Assembly: GCA_963783195.1 (NCBI GenBank)
Contig: CAWAMV010000004.1
Span: 2,108,001 to 2,172,000 of the forward strand
Direction of reading: 5' to 3'
Source: Croceibacterium_B sp963783195
GTDB lineage: Bacteria; Pseudomonadota; Alphaproteobacteria; Sphingomonadales; Sphingomonadaceae
DNA length: 64,000 nt
Shown here: positions 17,553 through 25,607 of the stretch, piece after piece
Numbering within the stretch: the stretch's first letter is position 1
Layout: the number at the start of each line of letters is the position of its first letter
Translations under genes and position numbers: made by a program
Notes under the pieces: generated by a model
What the model saw: only the letters and a program-made list of their open reading frames with translations
Database searches by the model: none
Told to the model about the DNA's origin: nothing

Positions 17553-18256
17553 CAGGCGGGAACCTCGGAACTCTTGATCAAACGGAACGCAGCGGTGGCA
17601 AGCATCGCGCGCAGGCCGGCAGGATTGATGGCGAGCGGCTTTTTCGCCTCGGCCGCCTTGGCGCACAGGCCAGCGGGGACCGCCAGGGCTTCGATGGCCT
17701 TGGCCTCGTCCGCGCTGTCGCGCTGCGTGTCGAACAGCGCGGCGACCTGGTCGGGCACCGAACGCACGACGCAAATGGCGACCTTGTCCGTAAAGGAGTA
17801 GGACGGCGTGGCCGGCGCACCGGCAGCCCGCGCCAGGCGGGCCGCTGCCGGCGTCGCATCGGACTTGACAAGCGCTTCGGCCAGTTCACCGGCGAACAGC
17901 AGGTTCGGAGTGCGCATCTTGCCGCGTCCGAACGCCTTGGAAGCGCAGGACTTCTGCGCCGAATCCGCCAGCAGTTTCAGTCCTGTGCGGTACTTCGTGG
18001 AGGTGAAGTCCATCGCCAGCACGCGCGCTGCCTCGCCCGGACTCGCCTTGGCAACGCACTGGCCGAAAGCCTCGAGCGAGAGCCGCGCCTCGCGGTCGGT
18101 CTGCTGCGAAGCGCCGCGCTCCACCTCGGCGTCCTTGAGGAATTCCTCCTGCGAATTGTCCTTCGCGGCGGGGATGTCCGGCGCATCGCCGGGCACGGCC
18201 TGGGCAAAGGCGGCAACCGGCGCGAAGGCAAGCAGGATTGCAGGGAGGATTCTCAT
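17552..18256 (-). CDS. secreted protein of unknown function inside the nuo operon
   Basis: A 234-residue protein with a clear signal peptide (MRILPAILLAFAPVAAFAQA, cleavage near residue 20), so it is probably periplasmic. Residues 24-234 are mainly helical, Ala-rich and acidic, with paired cysteines (FGQCVAKA, KSCASKAF, AICVVR, GLCAKAA) that could form disulphides. I recognise no family. Its ATG overlaps the nuoF stop by four bases and its TGA overlaps the nuoG ATG by one base, so it is translationally locked between two cytoplasmic complex I genes. That placement suggests a lineage-specific role in complex I assembly or simple hitch-hiking; neither is shown. Confidence 0.85.
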   Translation of the reverse strand: MRILPAILLAFAPVAAFAQAVPGDAPDIPAAKDNSQEEFLKDAEVERGASQQTDREARLSLEAFGQCVAKASPGEAARVLAMDFTSTKYRTGLKLLADSAQKSCASKAFGRGKMRTPNLLFAGELAEALVKSDATPAAARLARAAGAPATPSYSFTDKVAICVVRSVPDQVAALFDTQRDSADEAKAIEALAVPAGLCAKAAEAKKPLAINPAGLRAMLATAAFRLIKSSEVPA

Positions 18257-19548
18257 TCCGCCGCCTCCTGCAGCGCCGCGCCCTTTTCGGCGATACGGCG
18301 TTCGAGTTCGGGGCGGAAGTGCTTGATCAGGCCCTGGATCGGCCAGGCTGCGGCATCGCCAAGCGCGCAGATGGTGTGGCCTTCAACCTGCTTGGTCACC
18401 TGGTGGAGCAGGTCGATCTCGCCGGGCTCGGCATCGCCGGTACGCAGGCGCTCCATCACGCGCCACATCCAGCCGGTGCCTTCGCGGCACGGGGTGCACT
18501 GGCCGCAGGACTCGTGCTTGTAGAAATAGCTGATGCGGCTGATCGCGCGGACGATGTCGGTTGACTTGTCCATCACGATGACCGCCGCGGTGCCGAGGCC
18601 CGAGCCGACTTCCTTCAGGCCGTCGAAATCCATTGGCGCGTCGATGATCTGCTCGGCGGGGACGAGCGGGACCGAGGAACCGCCGGGGATCACCGCCAGC
18701 AGGTTGTCCCACCCGCCGGTGATGCCGCCGCAGTGCTTCTCGATCAGCTCGCGGAAGGGGATGCTCATGGCCTCTTCCACGACGCAGGGCTTTTCGACAT
18801 GGCCGGAGATCTGGAAGAGCTTGGTGCCCTTGTTGTTCTCGCGCCCGAAGCTGGCGAACCATGACGCGCCGCGGCGCAGGATCGTCGGCACGACGGCGAT
18901 GGATTCGACGTTGTTGACCGTGGTCGGGCAGCCATAGAGACCGGCCCCTGCCGGGAACGGGGGCTTGAGGCGCGGCTGGCCCTTCTTGCCTTCGAGGCTC
19001 TCGATCATCGCGGTTTCTTCGCCGCAGATGTAGGCCCCCGCGCCGCGGTGGACGAATACATCGAAGTCGTAGCCCGAACCGGCGGCGTTCTTGCCCAGCA
19101 GGCCCGCGTCATACGCTTCGGCGACGGCCCTGAAGAGCACCTCGGCCTCGCGGATGTATTCGCCGCGGATGTAGATGTAGGCCGCCCGCGCGCGCATGGC
19201 GAAACCGGCCACCAGCGCGCCCTCGATCAGCTTGTGCGGATCGTGGCGGATGATCTCGCGGTCCTTGCACGAGCCGGGTTCCAACTCGTCGGCGTTGATG
19301 ACGAGGAAGCTCGGCCGGCCGTCCTTGCTTTCCTTGGGCATGAAGGACCACTTCATCCCGGTCGGGAAGCCTGCGCCGCCACGGCCCCGCAGGCCGCTGG
19401 CCTTGATCTCGTCGATGATCGCGTCCTGGCCGCGCGCCATCAGCGCCTTGGTGTCGTCCCAGTCGCCACGCTTCTCGGCCGCCTTCAGGCCCCAGTCCTG
19501 AAACCCGTAGAGGTTGGTGAAGATGCGGTCCTTGTCCTGCAGGCTCAT
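18253..19548 (-). CDS. nuoF: NADH-quinone oxidoreductase subunit F
   Basis: A 431-residue subunit that binds NADH, FMN and the N3 iron-sulphur cluster. The glycine-rich nucleotide loop GLRGRGGAGFPTG is near residue 53 and the flavin-site motif GAGAYICGEETA is near residue 170. ESCGQCTPCREG near residue 345 supplies three of the 4Fe-4S cysteines. The ATG at 19546-19548 (MSLQDKDRIF) is preferred over the long upstream open frame, which would swallow the small gene before it. It overlaps that gene's TGA by four bases. Confidence 0.97.
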   Translation of the reverse strand: MSLQDKDRIFTNLYGFQDWGLKAAEKRGDWDDTKALMARGQDAIIDEIKASGLRGRGGAGFPTGMKWSFMPKESKDGRPSFLVINADELEPGSCKDREIIRHDPHKLIEGALVAGFAMRARAAYIYIRGEYIREAEVLFRAVAEAYDAGLLGKNAAGSGYDFDVFVHRGAGAYICGEETAMIESLEGKKGQPRLKPPFPAGAGLYGCPTTVNNVESIAVVPTILRRGASWFASFGRENNKGTKLFQISGHVEKPCVVEEAMSIPFRELIEKHCGGITGGWDNLLAVIPGGSSVPLVPAEQIIDAPMDFDGLKEVGSGLGTAAVIVMDKSTDIVRAISRISYFYKHESCGQCTPCREGTGWMWRVMERLRTGDAEPGEIDLLHQVTKQVEGHTICALGDAAAWPIQGLIKHFRPELERRIAEKGAALQEAAE

Positions 19549-19685
19549 GCCATGCCTCCCTGCGAGACGAACCAGATGGCCAGCGCCACGATCACGACGA
19601 TCGCGCCGATCTTGAGAATGCCGGTCAGCACCTTCCACGCGATGAAAGCGAGGATCAGGGCGACGACTATGGCAGCGATGCTCAC
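19545..19685 (-). CDS. 46-residue single-pass membrane protein in the nuo operon
   Basis: A GTG at 19683-19685 opens a 46-codon frame: SIAAIVVALILAFIAWKVL, then ILKIGAIVVIVALAIWFV, ending SQGGMA. It is almost entirely hydrophobic and could form one long or two short membrane helices. The start overlaps the stop of the 50-residue gene upstream (GTGA) and its TGA overlaps the nuoF ATG (ATGA). It is embedded without gaps between nuoE and nuoF. Overlap at both ends and typical codon choice argue that it is expressed. Function is unknown. Confidence 0.7.
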   Translation of the reverse strand: MSIAAIVVALILAFIAWKVLTGILKIGAIVVIVALAIWFVSQGGMA

Positions 19686-19834
19686 TTGCGCCCCCTCTGC
19701 TTGAAGCCCCAGGCGACCATTGCTCCGCCGCCCACGAGCAGCGCCGCGCCGCCGAGCCACAGGCCCTCGAACAGGGTGAACGCACCCCAGGCGAGCACGG
19801 CGAGACCGAGGCCGATCATGATCGGGCCGTTCAT
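19682..19834 (-). CDS. 50-residue two-helix membrane protein in the nuo operon
   Basis: The ATG at 19832-19834 overlaps the nuoE stop (ATGA). The product begins MNGPIMIGLGLAVLAWGAF, continues with TLFEGLWLGGAALLVGGGA and ends VAWGFKQRGRK. It has two Gly/Ala/Leu-rich membrane helices with a positively charged C-terminus, implying both ends in the cytoplasm. It is directly followed, with overlap, by a second tiny membrane protein and then nuoF. I do not recognise the family; a small accessory factor of complex I is an inference from position only. Confidence 0.72.
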   Translation of the reverse strand: MNGPIMIGLGLAVLAWGAFTLFEGLWLGGAALLVGGGAMVAWGFKQRGRK

Positions 19835-20502
19835 GCCCACTTGTCCCGGTAATCGTGGTTCTCGTCGACCATCGCGGTGAGCGAACTGAGCGCGCCGACC
19901 GGCTCGACGGTATGGCGCGCGGGGTCCTGCGTGCCTTCCTTTGGTGTTTCGCCGCGTTCGAGCGCATCTAACACCGCATTCAAGCGCTCGATCGACAAGT
20001 CTTCGTAGTTGCCGTCGTTGATCTGCACCATCGGTGCCGACGAGCAATTGCCCATGCACTCGACCTCGGTCAGCGTCCACAGGCCATCGGGCGTGGTGTG
20101 CCCCTTCTTCATCCCGCGCGCATAGCAAGTTGCGAGGATGTCGTCCGAGCCGCGCAGCATGCACGGCGTCGTGCCGCAGACCTGCACGTGGAAACGGCCC
20201 ACCGGCGCTATGTTGTACATGGTGTAGAACGTCGCGACCTCGAGCACCCGGATAACCGGCATGTCGAGTTCGCGGGCGACGAACTCGATCACCGGGATCG
20301 GCAGCCAGCCCTGCGTGTTCGTCTCCGCGCCGATTTGCCGCTGGGCGAGGTCGAGCAGCGGCATCACCGCCGAGCGCTGCCGCCCTTCGGGATAGCGCGC
20401 GACGATCTCCTTCACCTTGGCGGCGTTCTCGTCGGTCCAGGCGAACGAACCCCACCGCTCGCGCAGTTCGGGCGTGTCGGGATGGGGTGCGCGGTCAGCC
20501 AT
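19831..20502 (-). CDS. nuoE: NADH-quinone oxidoreductase subunit E
   Basis: A 223-residue thioredoxin-fold subunit carrying the 2Fe-2S cluster N1a. The four cysteine ligands fall in HVQVCGTTPCMLRGS and EVECMGNCSSAPMVQI, as in the family. EVATFYTMYNIAPVGRF precedes them. The ATG at 20500-20502 gives MADRAPHPDTPELRE. Upstream is a 274-base gap to nuoD, the only large interruption in this operon. Downstream the TGA overlaps a 50-residue membrane-protein gene. Confidence 0.96.
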   Translation of the reverse strand: MADRAPHPDTPELRERWGSFAWTDENAAKVKEIVARYPEGRQRSAVMPLLDLAQRQIGAETNTQGWLPIPVIEFVARELDMPVIRVLEVATFYTMYNIAPVGRFHVQVCGTTPCMLRGSDDILATCYARGMKKGHTTPDGLWTLTEVECMGNCSSAPMVQINDGNYEDLSIERLNAVLDALERGETPKEGTQDPARHTVEPVGALSSLTAMVDENHDYRDKWA

Positions 20503-20776
20503 CGCGTCGCCGAACGCTTCCGGTGAAGAGTGTCGCCACTGTTGGCGCGTTCAAGAGGAACAGTGACGATGAGCCATGGCGAGCGATGAGCGGCAAAATT
20601 ACAATCGGACACGCCGGGAATAACTCGAGATTGCCAGCGGAAATCTCTCCAGAGACGCAATCGCATAGAGCGAACCCGGAGAACCTGCCGATCGCCAGAC
20701 CCGATCACGCCCAAGCCGACGGCATGCGGGTCTTGATAGCGGCGGTGGGCAAAGCGCCAAAAGGTACGTCGCAAAT

Positions 20777-21988
20777 TCACCGGTCGCACTCCCCGAACAC
20801 CACGTCGATCGCGCCGAGAATGGCGGTCGCGTCGGGCAGCATGTGGCCCTTGGACATGAAATCCATCGCCTGGAGGTGGCTGAACGCGGTCGGGCGGATC
20901 TTGCAGCGATAGGGTTTGTTGCTGCCGTCCGAGACGAGGTAGACGCCGAATTCGCCCTTGGGGCTTTCGGTGGCGACGTAGACTTCGCCCGCAGGGACGT
21001 GGAAGCCCTCGGTGTAGAGCTTGAAGTGGTGGATCAGCGCTTCCATCGACTGCTTCATCTCGCCGCGCTTGGGCGGCACGACCTTGCGGTCGTCGCTGGC
21101 GATTGGCCCCTCGGGCATTTCGGCGAGGCACTGCTTCATGATGCGCGCGGACTGGCGCACTTCCTCGACCCGGACCATGAACCGGTCGTAGCAGTCGGAA
21201 TTGGTGCCAACCGGGATTTCGAAGTCCATCCGGTCGTAGACGTCGTAGGGCTGGCTCTTGCGCAGGTCCCACGGCAGGCCGGCGGCGCGGATCATCGGAC
21301 CGGAGAAGCCCCAGGCGATCGCGTCATCCTTGCTCACCACCGCGATGTCCACGTTGCGCTGCTTGAAGATGCGGTTGTCGACCACCAGGCTCATCGCATC
21401 GTCAAACAGGCGCGGCAGGCGGGTGTCGAGCCAGTCGGCGATGTCGGTCAACAGCTTGAGCGGCACATCCTCGTGCACGCCGCCCGGACGAAACCAGGCG
21501 CAATGCATCCGCGCGCCGCTCGCTCGCTCGAAGAAGTTCAGACAGTCCTCGCGGATCTCGAACAGCCACAGGTTCGGCGTCATCGCGCCCACGTCCATCA
21601 CGTGGCTGCCGAGGTTGAGCATATGATTGCAGATGCGCGTCAGTTCGGCGAACAGCACCCGCAGATACTGCGCGCGCAGCGGGACCTCGAGATTGAGCAG
21701 CTTCTCGATCGCCAGGACGTAGCTGTGCTCCATGCACAGCGGACTGCAGTAATCGAGCCGGTCGAAATACGGCAGCGCCTGAAGATAGGTCTTGTACTCG
21801 ATCAGCTTCTCGGTGCCGCGATGGAGCAGGCCAATGTGGGGATCGATCCGCTCGATGATCTCGCCGTCGAGCTCCATCACCATGCGCAGCACGCCGTGAG
21901 CCGCCGGGTGCTGGGGCCCGAAGTTGATCGTGTAGTTGGTGATGACGTCGTCGCCCGTGGTGGGGGACTTTTCGAGTTGCATCGTCAT
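20777..21988 (-). CDS. nuoD: NADH-quinone oxidoreductase subunit D
   Basis: A 403-residue 49-kDa-type subunit that forms the quinone reduction site with NuoB. It starts MTMQLEKSPTTGDDVITNY, and the hallmark GPQHPAAHGVLRMVMELDG follows near residue 25. The conserved HIGLLHRGTEKLIEYK and DYCSPLCMEHSYVLAIEKL stretches come next. The C-terminus ends IDVVFGECDR as expected. The ATG overlaps the nuoC stop by four bases. After its TGA the operon is interrupted by 274 bases before nuoE. Confidence 0.97.
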   Translation of the reverse strand: MTMQLEKSPTTGDDVITNYTINFGPQHPAAHGVLRMVMELDGEIIERIDPHIGLLHRGTEKLIEYKTYLQALPYFDRLDYCSPLCMEHSYVLAIEKLLNLEVPLRAQYLRVLFAELTRICNHMLNLGSHVMDVGAMTPNLWLFEIREDCLNFFERASGARMHCAWFRPGGVHEDVPLKLLTDIADWLDTRLPRLFDDAMSLVVDNRIFKQRNVDIAVVSKDDAIAWGFSGPMIRAAGLPWDLRKSQPYDVYDRMDFEIPVGTNSDCYDRFMVRVEEVRQSARIMKQCLAEMPEGPIASDDRKVVPPKRGEMKQSMEALIHHFKLYTEGFHVPAGEVYVATESPKGEFGVYLVSDGSNKPYRCKIRPTAFSHLQAMDFMSKGHMLPDATAILGAIDVVFGECDR

Positions 21989-22962
21989 TTCGCGCCGCCC
22001 TCGTCTTTGGCCCCGTCCTTGGTCTCGTCGGCCTTCTTCTTGCGCGGGGCGCGTTTCCTGGGGCTGTCCAATTCGGTCTGGGTCGAGCCGGCCTTGTCGC
22101 GGCCGGGGGCCTTGCGCGGCTTGCGCGCGGGCCGGTCTTCGGTCGGTTCAGGGGCGCCGGGTTGCGGGACCGCGGTGCCGACGGGGTCGGGATCGGCCGT
22201 GCCCTGCCCCGCGGGAACTCCCGAGGACTTCTTCGCCGGAGCGACCAGGTTGTCCGCCTTGCTGTCGGTCGGTTCGCCAGCCCCGCTGACACCCTTTTCG
22301 GGAGTCACCTTAGGCACGTCGACGGGCGGTGGCGCCGGGTTCTGCGCAACCTTCTCGTCGCCCGGAAGCACGTAATCAGCACCTTCCCACGGGCTCATGA
22401 AATCGAAGGTGCGGAAGTCCTGCGCCAGTTCGACCGGCTCGTAGACCACGCGGTGCTCTTCTTCCGAGTAGCGCAATTCCTGGTAGCCGGTGAGCGGGAA
22501 GTCCTTGCGGAAAGGATGCCCCTCGAAGCCGTAGTCGGTCAAAATGCGGCGCAGATCGGTGTTGCCTTCGAACAGCACGCCGTAGAGGTCGAAGACCTCG
22601 CGTTCCAGCCAGCCCGCGTTGGGCCACAGGGTGGTCACGGTGGGCACCGGAGTGTCCTCCGCCGCGCGGACCTTGACCATTATGCGGTGGTTCTTCGTAA
22701 GGCTCAGCAGCATGTAGACCACCTCGAAACGCTCTTCACGCTGTGGGTAGTCGACACCGGCGATGTCCATGAGCTGCTGGTAGTCGTGCTCGTCGCGCAA
22801 CGTGCGCAGGGCATCCTCGATCCCCTCTCGAGTTACGCCGATGACGATCTCGCCGTGTTCTTCCTTGCTGGCGAGCACCAGCTTGCCGAGAGCGCCAACC
22901 AGCGTATCGCGCACGCCTTCGTTCGAAGCAATCTTCGGAGCGGGATGCAGGACAGGGGCCAT
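21985..22962 (-). CDS. nuoC: NADH-quinone oxidoreductase subunit C with long basic tail
   Basis: A 325-residue protein. Residues 1-205 are a normal 30-kDa-type NuoC, with DIAGVDYPQREERFEVVYML, AGWLEREVFDLYGVLFEGN and RILTDYGFEGHPFRKDFP. From about residue 210 a tail of roughly 115 residues follows. It is rich in Pro, Lys, Ala, Gly and Asp and is probably disordered (PAPPPVDVPKVTPEKG, ARKPRKAPGRDKAG, SPRKRAPRKKKADETK). Typical NuoC ends near residue 200-220, so the tail is an extension. The ATG lies one base beyond the nuoB stop and the TGA overlaps nuoD, so no frameshift explains it. Confidence 0.95.
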   Translation of the reverse strand: MAPVLHPAPKIASNEGVRDTLVGALGKLVLASKEEHGEIVIGVTREGIEDALRTLRDEHDYQQLMDIAGVDYPQREERFEVVYMLLSLTKNHRIMVKVRAAEDTPVPTVTTLWPNAGWLEREVFDLYGVLFEGNTDLRRILTDYGFEGHPFRKDFPLTGYQELRYSEEEHRVVYEPVELAQDFRTFDFMSPWEGADYVLPGDEKVAQNPAPPPVDVPKVTPEKGVSGAGEPTDSKADNLVAPAKKSSGVPAGQGTADPDPVGTAVPQPGAPEPTEDRPARKPRKAPGRDKAGSTQTELDSPRKRAPRKKKADETKDGAKDEGGAK

Positions 22963-22963
22963 C

Positions 22964-23569
22964 TTAACGCTCGATCGTCCCTGACCGGCGAATCTTCCGC
23001 TGAAGCTGCATCACGCCGTAAAGCAGCGCCTCGGCGGTCGGCGGACAGCCGGGTACGTAGATGTCGACGGGCACGATCCGGTCGCAGCCCCGCACGACGC
23101 TGTAGCTGTAGTGATAGTAGCCGCCACCGTTGGCGCAGCTGCCCATGCTGATGACGTACTTCGGGTCCGACATCTGGTCGTAGACCTTGCGCAGGGCCGG
23201 GGCCATCTTGTTGCACAGCGTGCCGGCGACGATCATCACGTCGGACTGGCGCGGGCTGGCGCGCGGCGCCACGCCGAAGCGCTCCATGTCGTAGCGCGGC
23301 ATGTTGACGTGGATCATCTCGACCGCGCAGCAGGCAAGGCCGAATGTCATCCACCACAGCGAGCCGGTGCGGGCCCACTGGAACAGGTCCTCGGTCGACG
23401 TGACGAGGAAGCCCTTGTCGTCGAGTTCGGTTGACAGCGCATCGTAGTAGTCTGCGCCGGGCTGGCGGATGTCCGGATGGATCACCTGGTTGTTCTCGGG
23501 TCCGATCACGGTGCTTGCGCCGGTGTTCGCCAGCGCGTGGTCGAGCGGACCGGTGTCCTTCACTCCCAT
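22964..23569 (-). CDS. nuoB: NADH-quinone oxidoreductase subunit B
   Basis: A 201-residue PSST-type subunit holding cluster N2, the electron donor to quinone. The tandem cysteines and other ligands are visible in FGLACCAVEMIHVNMPRYD, MGSCANGGGYYHYSYS and VPGCPPTAEALLYG. The start taken is the ATG at 23567-23569 (MGVKDTGPLDHALANTG), which overlaps the end of nuoA by ten bases. A longer open frame exists but lies wholly inside nuoA. The N-terminal 40 residues are a lineage-variable extension. Confidence 0.96.
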   Translation of the reverse strand: MGVKDTGPLDHALANTGASTVIGPENNQVIHPDIRQPGADYYDALSTELDDKGFLVTSTEDLFQWARTGSLWWMTFGLACCAVEMIHVNMPRYDMERFGVAPRASPRQSDVMIVAGTLCNKMAPALRKVYDQMSDPKYVISMGSCANGGGYYHYSYSVVRGCDRIVPVDIYVPGCPPTAEALLYGVMQLQRKIRRSGTIER

Positions 23570-23934
23570 TCCAGCGCTCCCTTCTTCCAGGCGTAGATCA
23601 GGCCGATCAGCAGTTCGCCCAGGAACACCATCATCGTGATCCAGCCCGGCCAGCCGGTCAGCTCGAGGCTGACCGCCCACGGAAACAGAAAGGCCGCTTC
23701 CAGATCGAAGATGATGAACAGGATGGCGACGAGATAGAAGCGCACGTCGAACTGGCTGCGCGGATCCTCGAACGCGGGGAAGCCGCACTCGTACTCGCTG
23801 TTCTTCTCGGCCGTCGGGTTGTGAGCGCCCGTCAGCCGCGCGACCCCCATCGGGAGGAAGACGAACAGGGCAGAAAGCCCGAGGGCGATCCCGAGAAAAA
23901 TCAGGATCGGCAGGTATTGCGAAAGGTCGACCAA
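23560..23934 (-). CDS. nuoA: NADH-quinone oxidoreductase subunit A
   Basis: A 124-residue three-helix membrane subunit at the quinone site, and the first gene of the nuo operon. EKNSEYECGFPAFEDPRSQF is the conserved loop with the switch cysteine. RFYLVAILFIIFDLEAAFLF holds the acidic helix. The best start is a TTG at 23932-23934 (LVDLSQYLPILIFLG). No ATG lies in frame close upstream, and the weak start may limit translation of the first cistron. The promoter must lie in the 406-base gap before it. Confidence 0.94.
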   Translation of the reverse strand: MVDLSQYLPILIFLGIALGLSALFVFLPMGVARLTGAHNPTAEKNSEYECGFPAFEDPRSQFDVRFYLVAILFIIFDLEAAFLFPWAVSLELTGWPGWITMMVFLGELLIGLIYAWKKGALEWE

Positions 23935-24340
23935 GCGCCTGACTCGATTGCTAGCGGTTCGCTGCGCGCCCTAGTCCGTGGGACTGGCGCGCGCAAGGCC
24001 GCTAACCGGGGTTTTTGGTCCCGGCAAAGAGCTTTTGCCCAAGATCGAAGCGGCGGATTTCGGTGGGCCCGGGCTGCTTGCCCCCCCCTCGCACCGCCCT
24101 GCCTTCGCCAAATACAGGAGCTCGTCGTCGGCAAAGGTCGCCAAAGCTCGCCAGGTCCAGTCCGGAACAGCTCGCTCGATAGGATCCCAACCGCACATGC
24201 GCTTGCCGCCGCGCGACAGACCGAAGACATCGGTCAAGCCGCGTAGCTCCGTCAGCAGGAGGGTTCCGTTGCCTTTGGACCTACGCAACACTAGGTGCAG
24301 CGACAGACATCAATCTCCACTCAAGAAGGTCCCCTCTCCC
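23935..24340. other. 406-bp gap between nuoA and the thiolase gene (divergent control region)
   Basis: This gap must hold the promoter of the leftward nuo operon and that of the rightward thiolase gene; an AAGAAGGT ribosome site for the latter lies just before 24341. I see no convincing promoter hexamers. A leftward frame of 106 codons (24291 to 23971) contains a protein-like stretch, MCGWDPIERAVPDWTWRALA followed by TFADDELLYLAKAGR. Its codon choice is less GC3-rich than the neighbours. It then runs into a G8 tract (24081-24088 on the + strand as C8) and a Pro/Ser-rich tail. It may be an orphan or decayed gene and is too uncertain to call. No RNA gene is recognised. Confidence 0.5.
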
Positions 24341-25537
24341 ATGGCCACTTTCTCCGAAGCCGATCCCATCGTCATCCTCAGCTACGCCCGCACGCCGATG
24401 GGCGGTATGCAGGGCGTCCTGTCCGACGCCACTGCCACCGATCTCGGCGCGACGGCGGTCAGGGCCGCGGTCGAGCGCTCGGGCGTGGCCGGTGACGACG
24501 TCGACCGGGTCTACATGGGTTGCGTGCTCCCCGCCGGGCTGGGCCAGGCCCCGGCGCGCCAGGCGGCCCTCAAGGCGGGCCTGCCCAAGTCGGCACAGGC
24601 AACGACAGTCAACAAGGTGTGCGGCAGCGGCATGCAGACGGTCATCATGGGCAGCGAGGCCCTGGCGACCGGTTCGGTCGACGTGGTCGTCGCCGGCGGC
24701 ATGGAAAGCATGACCAACGCGCCCTACTTGCTGAAGAAGCACCGCTCGGGCGCGCGACTGGGGCATGACACCGCCTATGACCACATGTTCCTCGACGGGC
24801 TGGAAGACGCCTACAAGGAAGGCCGCGCGATGGGCACCTTCGCGCAGGAAACCGCCAACCAGTACCAGCTGACGCGCGAAGACATGGATTCCTACGCCAT
24901 CGAATCGCTCCGCCGTTCGGTCTCGGCCATCGACGAGGGCAGGTTCGACGACGAGGTCGTTCCCGTCACGATCAGCACGCGCAAGGGTGACGTGGTCGTC
25001 GACAAGGACGAACAGCCCCACAAGGGCCGGCCGGAGAAGATCCCGACCCTGCGCCCTGCGTTTGCCAAGGACGGCACGATTACGGCGGCGACCTCGAGCT
25101 CGATCTCGGACGGTGCCGCTGCGCTCGTGATCAGCCGTCAGAGCGTGGCGAAGGAAAAGGGCCTGACGCCGGTGGCGAAAATCGTCGGCCTGGCTGCCCA
25201 CGCGCAGGAGCCGAGCGAGTTCACCATCGCCCCCGTCGGCGCGATCGAGAAGCTGCTCGCCCAGCTCGACTGGAAGGCCGACGACGTTGACCTGTGGGAA
25301 GTAAACGAGGCGTTCGCCTGCGTTACCATGTTCGCCATGCACGACATCGGCATCCCGCACGACAAGATCAATGTGAACGGCGGCGGCACGGCGCTGGGCC
25401 ACCCGATCGGCGCAAGCGGCACGCGCATCATCGTCACCCTCGTGAACGCGCTCAAGCATCAGGGCAAGAAGCGCGGCATCGCCTCGCTCTGCATCGGCGG
25501 TGGCGAGGCGACGGCAGTCGCTGTCGAGATGTGCTGA
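24341..25537 (+). CDS. acetyl-CoA C-acetyltransferase (thiolase)
   Basis: A 398-residue thiolase II-type enzyme that condenses two acetyl-CoA to acetoacetyl-CoA or, in reverse, cleaves it. Active-site residues are visible: the nucleophile Cys94 in NKVCGSGMQTV, the His in NVNGGGTALGHPIGASG, and the second Cys in SLCIGGGEA. GGMESMTNAPYLL is a thiolase signature. The ATG at 24341 is preceded by AAGAAGGT and yields MATFSEADPIVILSYARTP; the longer open frame upstream has no support. It stands alone, so degradation of short acyl-CoA and polyhydroxybutyrate precursor supply are equally possible. Confidence 0.93.
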   Translation: MATFSEADPIVILSYARTPMGGMQGVLSDATATDLGATAVRAAVERSGVAGDDVDRVYMGCVLPAGLGQAPARQAALKAGLPKSAQATTVNKVCGSGMQTVIMGSEALATGSVDVVVAGGMESMTNAPYLLKKHRSGARLGHDTAYDHMFLDGLEDAYKEGRAMGTFAQETANQYQLTREDMDSYAIESLRRSVSAIDEGRFDDEVVPVTISTRKGDVVVDKDEQPHKGRPEKIPTLRPAFAKDGTITAATSSSISDGAAALVISRQSVAKEKGLTPVAKIVGLAAHAQEPSEFTIAPVGAIEKLLAQLDWKADDVDLWEVNEAFACVTMFAMHDIGIPHDKINVNGGGTALGHPIGASGTRIIVTLVNALKHQGKKRGIASLCIGGGEATAVAVEMC

Positions 25538-25607
25538 ACCTTCTCCCTGTCCCGCGCGCCCTGTGCTAGCAATGCGCAGGGCCGCGCTCTGGAGAGGGAA
25601 GAAGCCC

